A stretch of 64,000 nucleotides of DNA from Lentinus brumalis (GCA_001792895.1 MARA01000039.1:186001-250000), one strand, 5' to 3'; shown: positions 11,998 to 29,715, counted from the first letter of the stretch. Notes: a model not told the origin generated them from the letters alone. Numbers and translations are program-made.

Positions 11998-14522
11998 GTT
12001 GATAGCGCCGGGGAGAGACGGCGACTAGAGAGGAGAGCGAGGGTGATTGGAGTGGGGGAACACGGGGGACGAGGAGGAGGTGGGCGGGACAGCAAGCGAG
12101 GCGGACTGGGCAGAGACGGGGGCGGAGACGGGGCGGTGGTGGGGAGAGGGCTGAGACGAGGGGCGGGCGGGGGAAGAGGGCAGGGAGAGAGGGTTAAGAT
12201 GGGAAAGGGAGGAGGACGACGGACGTGCGACTGGGACCCCCTGCAGACGCCCAGATGCGAAATGGCCAGGAAAAGGAGTTCAGCCGCGGCAGCCGACGGC
12301 ACATATCCTTTATTCCCCGGGTTTCATTCTCCGGCTACTTCGCCCGCTCGCCCGGGGGCCAATCACAGCCCGCCCTCTCCGGCCGCGGCCAATTTCATTC
12401 CCAAAGACGCCGGAACCACCCAGATAAGGCAGCGACCAAGTCACCGGCCGCGTCTGTCAGGCCCCGCGCCTCCCCAGATCGCCCTCCAGTCCGTCGCAAT
12501 CGCACTCCTCCTCCCGCTCTCCCGCCTGCTCCCCTCTAATCCCCGTCGCTGCCCCTGCGTGGGGTGCTCGTCCGTGTCGCCGAGTCGCCAACGCCAGACT
12601 GCAGCAGACTGCCAGCGATGCCCGCCTATGCCGGCGCCCTCCTTGCCACGTTCCGCGCTCGTCCTGCCTTTTGGGATCATCCGGCGTTCAGCTCGGACGC
12701 CCTCGGCCTCTCATCTGCTCCCCGGCTCGCGACGGGCTCTCTGCCGGCAACGGCTCCCCTCCTCCCGCTCCACGCGTCCTGCCAGCAATACACGGAGCCT
12801 CCTGTGTGGCAAGCCATCCCGCGGTGCAAACGGACCATGGCAATAAGTCCACAACGCCGCCCAGCAGGCGCTGCACCCGCCAGACGAAGCTACTTTTTGA
12901 TCGCCAGACACAGCCAACCGCCTACCCAGCCGGCTCGCAACACGTTCACAAACTCAATTCTCTTGTTTCCTTTGTCCTCCGGCCTCCGTTCGTCACCTTC
13001 CTGGCCATTATGCTTCACCGGAAGTGCTGCGTGCCCTCCTTCTATCTCGCTCCAGCTGCTTCTCCCGCAACGTCACATCTGCCTGTCGACGGTACCAGCG
13101 CGCCGCCCCACGCCCGTCGAACGCGCAAGGCCAGGAACGGGATTCCAGCGCGGCCGAGAGCCATGGCCCATCCAGCTCCTCGCCGCCCTTGTTCGTCCTC
13201 GGTCTCTCACCGGCCTCTCTCGGCCAGTGCGCCGTATCTGTCAAGACACGCCACGCAGAGGCTATCATACCGTACGAACCAGGGCCGGCGCGACTCCCGG
13301 GATCATCCTCTCGCTAATCCAGCACTCATTCACCGGCTTTCGTCTCGCGTTGCGGCGGCGGCAAGCACGCCATACGCTCGATCCTCGATGCTCGCGTCCT
13401 GTAAGTATGGGTATGGCAGCTCCGTGGTCCCCTATGATTGCGTTGCCTCCGTGTTGGCTGCATGACGGCGTCTCAGCCTCCCAGGCGTCCCGTCGACCGG
13501 AGGACGGAACGACGTCAGGGATGTTTGCTTCCGGCGATTTACCGGTCTGCGGGCTCTTTTGTCTTAGCTCCCGGCCTAGCTCCAATCGGACGCCCACTTG
13601 ATGGAACGCCGACACGCATAGAACCTTGGTGGAGCACTCCGGCTTTCTAAACTGCTTGCACTAGGGCTGCTCAATTCTCAGATCTCAGCTCACTTTGCGT
13701 TCAGCTCATCAATATTTCTATGGCGTCGTGCAGATGCAGTCTGCTTGCTGTCGATACCCCACAAGTCCCTATCCGGTGGCGGGAAGATGACGGGACGATG
13801 TTTGTCGAGAGACAGGACCAACAGGCGATGCATTCACCTAACCTCGGCTAAGGCTCCTCTGAAGTGAGCTGGATGTTCGTCAAGAGCTTAGAGCTCCGTG
13901 CGTTGCCCTAACGAGCATCCGAGGAGAAGGCCCGGCGAGCTTTCACGCGCACGCATCACATCCGGGTTATGCGACGTATCCATGAAGTGCCATGGACATG
14001 AGCGGGTCACCGCTGTGTATTCTGCGTGTGGAAAGAAAGGCGCGATCGTGGCCGCATAGACTCATTTGCGCGGAGGGGAAGCCGCAAGCAGAGACGGACC
14101 CGATTACAACAGGCCACCTCGCTGGAGCGATGACAGGCGGCCTGTCGCAGGGTAAAGCCAGTCGAATGTTGGTCAACTCGAAGGAAAGCGCTGTCAAGGA
14201 AGGCTGGGCAATGCATACAACTGATACAATTGAGAACGGGGTTCGGCCGCTTCATCGAGCCAGGCAGAGTTGACACATCCGGACGTGCTCTCATGGACGC
14301 CTTGCTTCAAGCTTCTAGTCTCCTGGTTTTATCGGGCAGTCTGCAGTCTGCGCGGCGGCATCGCCAAAACATGGGTCAAGTACGTATTGCACAGGAGGGA
14401 CAGGCGGCGAGTCTGTCGGACATCGGTTTCCGACGCGGCCTTCGTGCGGCAAGTACATCCATCGCCCTCAGCCGTGACATGACACGACTGGCGGCGTCGG
14501 ACGTCCGCTTCCGCCAAGGCGG
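11998..14522. promoter_or_regulatory. Long upstream region of the Zn2Cys6 gene
   Basis: About 2.5 kb without a supported gene. The first about 200 bp upstream of the start codon are C/T-rich on the coding strand, as often seen in fungal core promoters. Long open frames on the plus strand (12043-12846, 12564-13601) are rich in Arg, Pro and Ser and show no domain, so they look like GC-driven chance frames. The region may hold a long leader with introns or distal regulatory sites. Confidence 0.5.
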
Positions 14523-16877
14523 TCAAGCGATGGTCCACAGCTCGTCTAGCCCGTCCGCCTCAGGCACCTGCGAGAGCTCGAGCGCGGTCGCCGGCTCTTT
14601 GCGGATCCTGCGCTTCGCCTCGGTGTCGAACAGCTGTAAAATAAACAAAGGAGCGTGAGCCGTCTGATGTCCGAGGGGGCTCGGGAGTGGAGAAGATGTA
14701 GAGAATGGGCTTACCGTCCCGTACGTGTGGTCGAGGAAGTCCTCCATCGTGTAGCTCGGCCGCGTGAACGCCTCCTCGAAGATCCGGGCGAGCGTCGACA
14801 CCGGCGCGTGGTAGTGCTGCCGGTGTGTGTAGAGCTCCCAGAGCGAGCTCTCGAGCGCGTTCGTCAGGTTCGGATTCTCCTCGGACGCGTCGAATCCGTC
14901 TGTGCATGCGTGCGTGCGTGCGAAGCCGGCAACCAAGGATACGAATATGGGCGCGTATTTAGGCAGTGAGTAAGTGACTGTGAAGAAGCGGGAGGGAGGG
15001 AAGCCAAACGGGAAGTATGGATGACATACCGCAGTCTGCGCCGGAGAGGTCGTCGGCGCGGTGTATCATGGCCATCAAGGCCGGGTGGCGGCGAAGCATG
15101 TTGTAGGTAAACGGGATGAGCATGATCACCGCTGCCGGTGGCGCGTTCAGCGAGAGCCTTGATAGCCGTTTCACGAACGAGGCGACCAGGTTGGCGGGCA
15201 GGTGCCTGTGCGAGCGTGGGCGGTCAACAGTTGGTCAGTGAGGGCTGTGGCCGGGCAGTGCTGGGATGGCCGTGAATAGGAAACACGGTACTCACGTCGA
15301 GCTGAGGAAGAGCTCCGTGAGTCGGAAGAAGCGAGCGCGGTGCTTCAGGTGAAGGACGTCCCTGTCAAGGAAGCCATAGAGTCGTGTGTAGAAAGAAGGG
15401 TAGTCCCTGAGGGAATGCCGCAATGCCGTGAATTGGGGTGCTAACATCGCGTATGCGCAGTTCAGATGTGCTTACAGGTTGTACTCTTTCATGAGCGTGA
15501 ATAGCGCATTTAGCGCTAGAAGCCCGACGGTGCCCCTGTAATGGAATAGTAGTTAGGCTCACGTCGGAATTAAGATACGAGTGCATCGCGCGTACCGTGG
15601 TCGACCGAGGAGCTGACCCAGTCCATGATCAAGATTGGTCGTGTGAGATGGGGGATGACACCCCGGTGGAGGACGTTCAGAACCCTGAGCGAGTTCGCCC
15701 TCGTGGACTCAGTCGAGCCCTGCGAGAGCTGCGGGAGTAGAGCTAGCCATGCGCGCGTGAAGACCGCCCGGTGCGCAGCCAGGGAGTGCAAGGACTGATG
15801 GATGGTCAGTGTGTGCACGCGTGCCGCGGGGCCCTTTTTTCCTTCCGTGGCAGGCTTCGCAGGAGGGTCGTCGAAGAACTTGCGCCAGTCGTCTTCCCCG
15901 TCTGCGTCGGCTTGTTCCTCTGGAGCATCGTCGTCGTCACCGTCGTCGTCACCGCCGCCGCCGCCTTTGACCTTTTTGGCGGGGGGAGGCTTGGTGCCCA
16001 TTTCCTCGACCCACCAGCTGTTGAGCTCGGACGCTTGTGTGGGGAAGGTAGTTAGGCGCTCCAGTATAGAGAGCAAGTTTCCGGGCAGTTGGGGTGCCTC
16101 GGAGTAAGGATGTTTAGAGATCAGAAGCCTGGGAGCAGTCTGTGAGCCGTAATGCATATTATGCGAGACGAGGGTACGAACGCTGCATCGCGGAGGAAGA
16201 ACCAGCGTATGTCATCGTTTACACTGAACCAGGTGTTGACGAAGCGGTCGCGCACGTCCGGGTCTAATGTACGGTCATTGTGAGACTCGGCTTCTGTCTT
16301 TCGCTTCTTCGACCCGGCAGCACGTTGCGAGGGCGGACACAAGAGCAGTGCGGAGACGATTTTGCGGAAATGCGAGACGTGGAATTGGGGAGGCTGCTTG
16401 CTGTCACCAGTGCGCGTGAGGGAGGAAGAGAGGTGCTTCTGGAGAGACATCAAGATGTCTAGAGAAGAAACCTGCTCCGTGCGTGAGTTGCGGAAATCTG
16501 AACGGGTATAGATAAGCCAGACATACCTTCAAAGACGTCTCCTCGTCCTTCAGCAAGCTCGCCAGAAGGTCCACGAAACTGTGCAGTCTCTCGAGCAGCC
16601 ATGCACGGACTGCTTTGGCTTCTTCCGTGCGGTCGGGCCCAGAGAGGAGACCGTTCGTGATGATAACCACAAAGACCCTGTACAGTGCATAGATAGCCTT
16701 AGACAGGTGTGCATGACTCTCGGTATTCAGCGCGATGTCGAGGAGGTCGGCAAGAGGATTCAGCGAGGAACCATTAGAGACAGCGGTAGTGAGTTGCTTT
16801 TCGAGGTCCTGGATAGTACGAAGAGTGTCGTCCGTGTCGCGCGTTTTGCGCTTCTTCGAAGGCAGCGACGGAGGCAT
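14523..16877 (-). CDS. NOC4: Nucleolar complex protein 4 (Noc4, CBF/Mak21 family)
   Basis: Works with Nop14 in maturation and export of the 40S ribosomal subunit, in the nucleolus. The ATG at 16877 gives 'MPPSLPSKKRKTRDTDDTLR' with a basic patch suited to nuclear import. Helical repeats follow: 'LEKQLTTAVSNGSSLNPLAD', 'SSLDILMSLQKHLSSSLT' and 'DRFVNTWFSVNDDIRWFFLR'. An acidic, Gly-rich insert then a CBF-type C-terminal domain follow: 'IHQSLHSLAAHRAVFTRAWL', 'DYPSFYTRLYGFLDRDVLHL', 'KHRARFFRLTELFLSSTHLP', 'SFVKRLSRLSLNAPPAAVIM' and 'NPNLTNALESSLWELYTHRQ'. It ends 'EADGLDELWTIA'. The hallmark 'FYxxLY...FL...FF.L...FLSS.HLP' block supports Noc4 over Noc1 or Noc3. Divergent from CEF1 across 208 bp. 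Confidence 0.92.
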
Positions 16878-17085
16878 GTCAAGCAAGACTTGTTTCTGCC
16901 ACACGAGGACGCGGTGAGTGAAAGACTTGAGCCAGAAGACTTGAATATTTCGTGCAAGTCACGTGTACGGAGTAGTGGCCGGAATAGGAAATGTTGGGCG
17001 CATGGTGGCGCTGAGCGAGTTCCCGTCGTCTTCGACCACCACCTCCCCGCGTCCTGCTTCCCTGTAACCCGTATAATTTGCCCTC
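16878..17085. promoter_or_regulatory. Bidirectional promoter NOC4/CEF1
   Basis: 208 bp between divergent starts. Contains a CACGTG-type palindrome (in 'tcacgtgtac', about 16960), a possible bHLH-factor site. Confidence 0.4.
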
Positions 17086-19972
<2,887 letters not shown>

Positions 19973-20317
19973 GATGGACTTGTTTTGTGTACCACCTAGT
20001 CGTACTTTCGCTGTATCTGATCCTCGCCGTGTGTGCCCATTGTGCTCTTTTAGCGTCGTGCGGCAGACAGTCTGCTCCCGAGCGGCCGATGCCCCTGGAC
20101 GTGTCTTTGTATATCTTGTCCTACGTCCCTGGCGTCTTCTGGATTCTCCGCGTGTGTAGGGAGTGAGAACGACGCGGCCGAGATGCATAGGCCCCGGACA
20201 CGAGGCGTCCTAAATTTCCCTGCATTCAGTGCCACATAATCTATATCACCCTTTACGCCACGAGGCGTTCTGCTTTTCTTCCCCGGACTCGACCCCACCG
20301 CCCCTGCGAGCGTCCCA
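19973..20317. other. Intergenic between CEF1 and membrane-protein gene
   Basis: 345 bp between tandem genes; CEF1 3' UTR and promoter of the next gene. Nothing distinctive seen. Confidence 0.4.
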
Positions 20318-21418
20318 ATGGCCCCTGCGTCGTCCACCGCCTCGTCCAGCGCGACAGCAAGGCACAGCGCGGGTTCCAGCTCGCCTACGCCGACCGCTAT
20401 CACCACCGTCGTCGACGTCACACCGTCACATTCCATCCTCACGACTACAGTGACTTCGGGTGGCTCGGCAAGTCTGCCGACCGTCGGTGCTGAAATACAG
20501 CACCACTCGTCAAATATACCAATAGCTGCCATCGCGGGAGGAACAGCAGCAGGTGTGGTCCTCGCTCTCGCAATAGTGGTCGGCTGGACGTGGTGGGGTC
20601 GATGCATCAAGCGGAAGAAGGCAAAGGAGCGCAAGGAGGCGGTATGTCCCCCTCTCCTGTGATGCTAAACGCGAGTGCTCACTCCCTCTCAGCTTGCCTT
20701 CCTCGAGGTCCGAGAGAACACGCGCAAGAACGCGTCGTCCTTGTCGGCCCCCGCGACTCAGTACAGACCTGGGTTCTCCATGCGCGGGCACCCCTCACGG
20801 AAGGTCCAATTCGTATCATCCGGTGCGCCTCCTGCAAGCCAGTCGCTGCAGGGCACCTCTGAGAAGAAGGGTAGTGTCGGTACGTACGGTTTGTCGCCTC
20901 TATCACAGACCGGGGAGTTCAAGAGGAGCGTGCTCACAGATGCCGAGAAATCCGCGCAACCTGCTCCGAGTCTCCAGCCACCCACACCCACGGCCCAGTT
21001 GAGGAGCGATGTCAACAAGCCTGAAATGAGATTGCCTCCGCCGTTACCTCGCAAGAACCCCAAACGAGAGTCCGCGCACCAGCCCTCGACAGCTCCCACG
21101 GATGTCTCGCCTGTGCAGCACCGTCTTGCACACCAAGCGTCCACGGTGAGTGCGGCATCGCAGTACTCAACCCAGAGTGCCGTAGAAGAGAGGCCGTCCG
21201 GCGTACCCTCCAGTTTGCTCCTAGCCTTGACAAACGAGGGCAACCGGAGGTCTTTCCTCGCCGGGTACCTCCCTTGGAACCGTTACCGTTCGTCGGTCGC
21301 GTCGAACAACCGTCTATCGGAGTATACGACGGACTCGATGTACTCGCAACTAGACGACCAGTCCTGGGAGCCGGTTGGGTTCGCGTATGGAGGAGAGGAG
21401 GAGCTGCCGAGACGGTAG
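20318..21418 (+). CDS. Single-pass membrane protein with Ser/Thr-rich ectodomain
   Basis: Unidentified family, of a layout common in mushrooms. Residues 1-65 are Ser/Thr/Ala-rich (MAPASSTASSSATARHSAGS) and likely O-glycosylated. One transmembrane helix follows (GGTAAGVVLALAIVVGWTWW), then a strongly basic stop-transfer patch (RCIKRKKAKERKEA). One intron is removed (donor after 20640). The remaining about 240 residues form a low-complexity cytosolic tail with Pro-rich runs (MRLPPPLPRKNPKRES) and a Tyr/acidic end (DSMYSQLDDQSWEPVGFAYG). There is no cleavable signal peptide, so a type III insertion or an unseen upstream exon is possible. The layout recalls cell-wall stress sensors but lacks a WSC domain; function not assigned. 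Confidence 0.75.
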
Positions 21419-21639
21419 ACGCTTGATGGTGGAGGTGCGAACTATCTTTATAACTGCTGACGGACTATAACGGACGAACAAGATGACTCCCCGATGACTT
21501 GTTATGCCTACTCACCTACGCAAGGGATCGTGATGGACGATTGTACGTCAGGAATGCTTGCGGTGTGGTCGGACTTGGTGTGTAGACACGAGCGTAATGG
21601 CTGAAATGTATCCACGGACTATTGTGACTCTAGTACGTA

Positions 21640-22343
21640 CTACCGTAGGGAGTTCACGTATCGCTGTAAAGTAATTGAGGAAACGCAGTTCCAAGGGTGG
21701 GATGTAGTTACGCACCTGCTCTACCTGTGCCACGGATGTCTTGAACTCTTCGACAGCCTTCCAGCAATCGAGCGTAGTTGTGGGATGTGATCTTCGAGTA
21801 CATAAGAACCCAACAGGCCAAGAATGGAGCAGGAGTGGAACGTACTTGTAACACGAGACGACCTCCTCGCCCTTCGCGCGGACGGTGGAGAGCTCCTCCG
21901 AGTTTTGGCGGGCATGGTACTTCTCTATCTTTCCCGTAGCTCCTCGAGGTCACCCATGAGAGCGGCGCTGCTCTTGACAGAGCCCGCAGGTCCCGCCTCC
22001 TCAGACGCGCTCTCCTCGCCAGCCATGCCGCGCTCGCGGTCAAGGTTCTCCTTCTCCAGCGCACGCTCGATCTCCTCCCTCACCCGCTCCTCCTCGGTCT
22101 GCAGGCGGGAGAGCTCGGTCTGTATCCGCTGGCGGATGTGCGCATCTATGGTGAGCTGGCGTTCGTGGGGATCTCGGGCGAGGTTTGGTGGTCGACCAGC
22201 TGGTTCACGACATCTTCCGAGAACTGCACGGTGTTCAGAAAACGTGACTTCAGAGAAGGGGCTGGGTCGAGACGTACATGGAGAGAGGTGTCTGGTACGA
22301 AGACCTTTTCGTCCTGCTGCGGCGATGATTGGGAGGCCCCCAT
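21640..22343 (-). CDS. MIC19: MICOS subunit Mic19 (Aim13, DUF1690)
   Basis: Peripheral subunit of the MICOS complex that shapes crista junctions of the mitochondrial inner membrane. The start 'MGASQSSPQQDEKVFVPD' carries a Gly2 N-myristoylation signal, as known for this family. 'VQFSEDVVNQLVDHQTSPE' is the family signature, followed by a long charged coiled coil (RIQTELSRLQTEEERVREEI). The C-terminus has the twin-cysteine CX10C motif (CYKSHPTTTLDC), then 'WKAVEEFKTSVAQVEQ'. A last tiny exon 'RYVNSLR' ends at TAG (21640-21642), found after removing an intron with a gtgcgt donor. Full architecture fits; the exon joins are my own reading. Confidence 0.9.
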
Positions 22344-22534
22344 GGCAGATACAGACAGAGACGGAGACGGCGAGGATAGAGGTGGCGGCAAGGCAAGTCC
22401 GGAGACGCCCGGCGTGAGGCGTCTCGATCCACGAATGACGCACGTCGTGCACCCTGGACACGCAAAATGTAGCGCGATGTAGCGGGAATGTTATATGAGG
22501 GATATAGAGTACAGTACATGACGCAGACCGCACA

Positions 22535-25440
<2,906 letters not shown>

Positions 25441-25643
25441 TCGAGAGGAGGACGGGATGGATGCAACTCACGACTCAACTCTGAGGTGGCTGAGGCGACG
25501 CGCTTCAGATCGCGATCGGGAGCGGGCGCCTGTGCGGGGGAAGTGCTTACCAGAGCGCTGAGCCTGTAGGTCTCTGACAGCCACCACCACCTTCGCCTGC
25601 CGCCTTCCTCTCCCTTTCCTCTCAACTTTTCCAGCTCGTCAAT
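25441..25643. promoter_or_regulatory. Bidirectional promoter DHX35/YJU2
   Basis: 203 bp between divergent starts of two spliceosome genes. A pyrimidine-rich block (about 25575-25635, plus strand) sits directly upstream of YJU2. Confidence 0.45.
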
Positions 25644-26662
25644 ATGTCTGAACGAAAGGGTGCGTTTGAGCTGCACGCCTGTGTACGCGCTGTTCTGACG
25701 CCATGACACAGTCCTGAACAAGTACTTCCCCCGGACTTCGATCCGTCTCTAATCCCTCGCCGGAGACAACCCAAGAACTCTCAGCAGGTCGTTCGTCTCA
25801 TGGCCCCCTTCTCTATGTGAGTAGCTAGCTTTGTTGTGTCTGCTCTTTGTCTGACATCATGCAGGCGTTGTAATACTTGCGGCGAGTACATCTACAAGGG
25901 CAAGAAGTTCAACGCCCGGAAGGAGACTGTGGAGGGGGAGGATTATTATGGTATCAAGATCTTCCGCTTCTACATCAAATGGTGAGCTCAGTTCTTCTTG
26001 TTTATTGCGTCAAGGAACTCAGACCGTATAGCACGTTGTGTTCTGCCGAGATCACCTTCAAGACTGATCCCAAGAACACCGACTATGCTGCAGAGCACGG
26101 TGCTTCCCGCAACTTCGAACCGTGGCGAGATGAGAAGTCGGTAGAAGAAGAGGACCGGTTAGCCAAGCTAGAAGAGGAGGAGAACAACCCCATGAAGGCA
26201 CTCGAGAACCGCACGGTCGACTCGAAGCGCGAGATGGACATTCTCGATGCTCTGCAGGACATCCGAGCCCGTAACGCCCGTAATGAGCGCGTCGGCCAGT
26301 CAGTCGACTTGCTTGAGCGGATAGGGATGGAGGAGATCGAGACGGAAGAGGACCGGGAGAAGAAGCTTGCTGAGGAGGAGGACGAGAAACTGGTGCGAGA
26401 AGTCTTTGCCAAGATCCCGGCGGCGGAGGCGTCTTCTTCTAATGGTGCAGGATCGAGCGGCGGTGCATCAGAGGCGGTTATCACCGTCAAGAGGAAAGCA
26501 GGCACCCAGGAGCCCGATCTCGAAAGTCTCCTGCCGGACTCTGCGCGAGCATTGCTCGCCGTGAAATCATCCATCGGCGCTCCCCCTCCCAAGAAGAAGA
26601 AGCTCGCAGGGAAGAATGCGTTGGGCATCAAATTGAAGGGCAAGGCGAAAGCTGCTGTATAA
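25644..26662 (+). CDS. YJU2: Splicing factor Yju2 (CWC16/CCDC94 family)
   Basis: Acts at the first catalytic step of splicing, positioning the branch helix. It reads '[20 protein letters not shown]', '[20 protein letters not shown]', '[20 protein letters not shown]', '[20 protein letters not shown]' and '[20 protein letters not shown]'. The two CxxC pairs form the zinc site. The C-terminal half is charged coiled coil and ends with Lys-rich nuclear signals ([20 protein letters not shown]). Exon 2 contains a C5 run (25728-25732) that must gain one base to link KYF to PPDFDPS; otherwise translation stops at once. Because this N-terminus is near-invariant in eukaryotes, it is the clearest case of the run-length problem in this window. 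Confidence 0.95.
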
Positions 26663-26747
26663 GCCACAAACGCTCGGTCAGTGAGGTTCATGGATTGTCT
26701 CCTCGCCGAGTTTGATTTATGCCTGTGTTGCTCAGATGTACCCGTCC

Positions 26748-27398
26748 TTATTCTTCAGAGGGTTTGCTCTGATCAAGTGGAAGTGGAAGTGTCTTCGCCT
26801 CGGGTGCTTTCCCAGTACTGCATGTACGGGCGAGCTTCCCCTTCAAGACTTCAGAAGAGATCGCCATCCGACTATCGATTCGCGAGAGGGCGACGACAGA
26901 GATGCCACTGACTTCCAGTGGCTCACCTGCGGACAAACCTGAGCCTGCGCATGTGGATGTCCGATGTAACGGTGGGGTGATTTCCGAGAACTGCTGGACG
27001 TTGTAAGCGATATCGGTCGACAATCCAGCATGCCTCCTTGTTATACATGTATGCATATTTCATGGGCAACACCCCTACAGCAGCCTACCAACACGCCAGC
27101 GATACCACTGCGGTTCGATTTCCACGTCCGAACATTCCACTTCAAACTTGATGAGGTCGTCTTCTTTCGCAAGTACGGTGCAGGCATTGATCATGTACGT
27201 GGCGAAGTACGGTGCGATGCGATGATTGCGACGTTTACATCGCTGTGTGGAGGGCTCGAGGTACGTCGTCAGTGCTCCTCGGTGTCTGTCACTTACTCGA
27301 CTTGTTCTAGCCATACCGCCTGGCATTCTCGGAGCAATCATAGTCACTGCAGAGACGTCGCCTGCGGTCCTGGTTGAAAACTCTTTTCGTTTTTTTGA
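26748..27398 (-). CDS. Doubtful hypothetical protein, minus strand
   Basis: Two minus-strand open stretches look protein-like but match no family I know. The first encodes 'ATYMINACTVLAKEDDLIKF' followed by 'EVECSDVEIEPQWYRW'. The second encodes 'DIAYNVQQFSEITPPLHRTS' through 'ISVVALSRIDSRMAISSEVL' and ends LDQSKPSEE. A GT-AG intron between them is possible (donor after 'YRWRV'), but the frame of the join is unclear. Start codon unknown. Could be a small real gene, a decayed one, or chance. Confidence 0.25.
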
Positions 27399-27615
27399 GC
27401 ATGTCACTTCATCTATAGCATGACACAAAACACTGGGTAACAGTGAATATCGGGCTTAGAGCACCCCTTCGAGGACCCAAAGGATGCTGATCCAGCAGGG
27501 CCGTGCGTCGAAACCTCGCAAACGCTTGACGGAGGCGAGGTGCCCGGTTGAGTGGTTCGTGGAGGAAATGCTATCTAAGCTTGGTCCATCAGGGCAAGGT
27601 CGATCTTGCATCTAT

Positions 27616-27645
27616 GCCTGTGAGTGCCTGTGAGTGCCTGCGAGT
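27616..27645. repeat. Three copies of a 10-bp tandem repeat
   Basis: The unit gcctgtgagt occurs twice exactly, then once as gcctgcgagt. Intergenic minisatellite seed. Confidence 0.8.
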
Positions 27646-28278
27646 GCTAGCTTCGCCACCTGCTTATGGTGATCCGCTTACAGCGCTCCAATGGTATAGA
27701 CGCGTGGAGACGACTCGTTGAGCATTGCACAAGCGGCTCTCTTGTGTGTGGTATTGGCGCAGCTACCCCGAAACATCACAAAGCTATTCACCGACCGGGC
27801 ATGAATAGGAATGATGGCGCTTGCTATCTCATGCTACAGGGCAAGGCTCAAGCCGATCGGCATGCGGAGAGTCTAAGCCGCCATCTGTCCAAGCGATAGG
27901 TTCGCTGCGAACGAGTCAAAATGTAACACAGCTCGGTCAGGTATCATACGTGGCCGCGACGAAACCCTAGTTGCGACGACAGTGCTGACGAGGTCCACCG
28001 AATCCTCCTCCCGGTGCGGTCAACCTAAGCACCCTCGGGCTGATGACCGACCCTTCGCGCCGCGGGCATACGTAGTCCCTTGCGCTCCGGATCCAATGCC
28101 GGCGACTGGTCCACCTTAGTGGTCTCAAAGACCAATGCCGGATGGGACCGCAACGGTGCGTAACAGACAGCATGCATATGTCCTACGCAATACATTGGTC
28201 CGCGTCATTGGTACGATGCGGCGGTACCATGGCCGACTAGAGCTGACAGTAGTTGTACGGCGTTCCTCTTCGTAGGGA

Positions 28279-28285
28279 TATAAAA
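28279..28285 (+). promoter_or_regulatory. TATA box of DUF3237 gene A
   Basis: TATAAAA lies about 50 bp before the start codon at 28332, a usual spacing in fungi with a short leader. Confidence 0.65.
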
Positions 28286-28331
28286 CGACGACATCGCGGA
28301 CAGGCAAAACCACCACACCATACCTCCGAAA

Positions 28332-28992
28332 ATGCGCACCCTCGCATACCTCTCGTCACTAGCAACCTTCTTCGTCGTGGCCGCCCAGGCGCTCATCCCT
28401 GCCACGCCACCCCAGTTTGAGACCTTGTTCGTAGGAGCTTTAGAACTGGGAGACGTGGGCACCATCAGCAATAGCACATTCGGAACTCGTGTTTACGCGC
28501 CTATCAGCGGGTGAGCAGTACTCTGCTTTTCCGTTCATGCAAAGACTCATGCACATGCCCGACTTCGCAGCGGCAATTTCACCGACCCTTCAGGCAAGCT
28601 TGTTGCTACCGTGCTCCCTGGGTCGGCGGACACTGGCATTGCCAACGCTGCGGGGTTCTTCTTCCCGCAAGTGGTCCTGAACTTACGCTGGGAAGTGGAT
28701 CAGAAGCTGGCTTACCTGCGAGCTGAGGGAGTGGGGTATGTACGCTTCGTTTGAACATAGGGCTGGCCCTTGCTGACTTATCCGCAGTAAACTCTTTGAG
28801 TCGGATTTGAACTATCTGTGAGCATCTTCAGCCAGACACACGGAGCTGCTACTGACAAACGAACGTACTAGCCATCTGGAGACAGACTCGGAGACGTACA
28901 GCGCATTGAACAGTCGCTTCCTTCTCGTCAACGTCTCCTTCACCGAAGGGGATTCTACCCATTCGGCCGTGACTATATTTGGCGCTGTCTAG
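28332..28992 (+). CDS. Secreted DUF3237-family protein, copy A
   Basis: 164-residue product from four exons. An N-terminal signal peptide is clear (MRTLAYLSSLATFFVVAAQA). The rest follows the DUF3237 pattern: 'FETLFVGALELGDVG', 'PISGGNFTDPSGKLVATVLP' and 'GSADTG', then 'LRWEVDQKLAYLRAEGVG' and the end 'HLETDSETYSALNSRFLL' plus 'VTIFGAV'. DUF3237 is a small beta-barrel family of unknown function. Three short introns (first donor after 28510) join cleanly, and the paralogue at 29716 has the same intron phases. Several NxS/T sites suggest N-glycosylation. Family assignment is by pattern from memory; extracellular role is inferred from the leader. Confidence 0.85.
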
Positions 28993-29715
28993 CCTCTAGG
29001 TTGTGTCGTGATTGTACCATTGGCATTCAATCGACGAGCGCGTTATCTTCAGTAGAGATCTCAAATGGGGAAGGAAACTTCATCCCGACATCCGATCTGC
29101 TGTGCTTCAGTGCACACGTCATGTTCGTTATGAATTGCGAGTTCATCCCAGCCAGCTGAGCATGGACAGTGAGGCACTCGATGCCGAGTCCAATCGTGGT
29201 CGAGCGCCACAAGCTGGAGAGATACATGCGGCGTGAAGCTCTCAGAAGAGCCCAGGTACGATCTCACCATTCGGACACTCAGCTTCAGTCATAGCTGACG
29301 CCTTGAACATCTGGTGCGAAGACGTGGAAGGGACGGGTGCCATACGAGGACGATGAGACGAATTCTGACTGATTCCTCCTACATACTTGGTGAGCTCCCC
29401 CTGACGCCTGACAACTTCGTGTCAATGATGTTTCTTTCAAAGGGTTGTGTCACTTCGTCCGCCAGGTAGAAAGCGCTACATAGCGCTCCGATGCCGGATT
29501 TACATGTGTCAATCCTCACAGCGGTGCGCGGCTTGTTCGACGCGTATGTGTTGTGCATTGTCATCCGAGCGACGGCATCGCACTTAGCATATGCTCGGGC
29601 AGGCTTGCTTGAATCCACTGTCGGTCGACCGCGCGCTTGCATCAAGAGGTATAAGTGCAGGTCAGGGATGGGCGACAGGCAACAAACCTCAGCCTGCTGC
29701 ACCTCGTTCCACACT
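28993..29715. other. Spacer between DUF3237 copies
   Basis: Holds the 3' UTR of copy A and promoter of copy B. The first bases after each stop codon are alike in both copies (tagcctctaggt versus taggcctataggt), so the duplication included 3' flank. Confidence 0.5.
29650..29655 (+). promoter_or_regulatory. Probable TATA box of DUF3237 gene B
   Basis: TATAAG lies about 60 bp before the ATG at 29716, at a similar place to the TATA box of copy A. Confidence 0.5.

Larger units (their letters stand above)
26663..28331. other. Gene-poor stretch between YJU2 and DUF3237 gene A
   Basis: Contains one doubtful minus-strand gene (26748-27398, listed separately) and about 900 bp with no coding signal. 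A 10-bp tandem repeat lies at 27616-27645. Confidence 0.4.

Noticed and set aside
12043..13601. Overlapping plus-strand open frames of 267 and 345 codons
   Set aside because: Arg/Pro/Ser-rich, no domain, no intron signals expected for this genome, and located in a GC-rich promoter region. They look like chance open frames.
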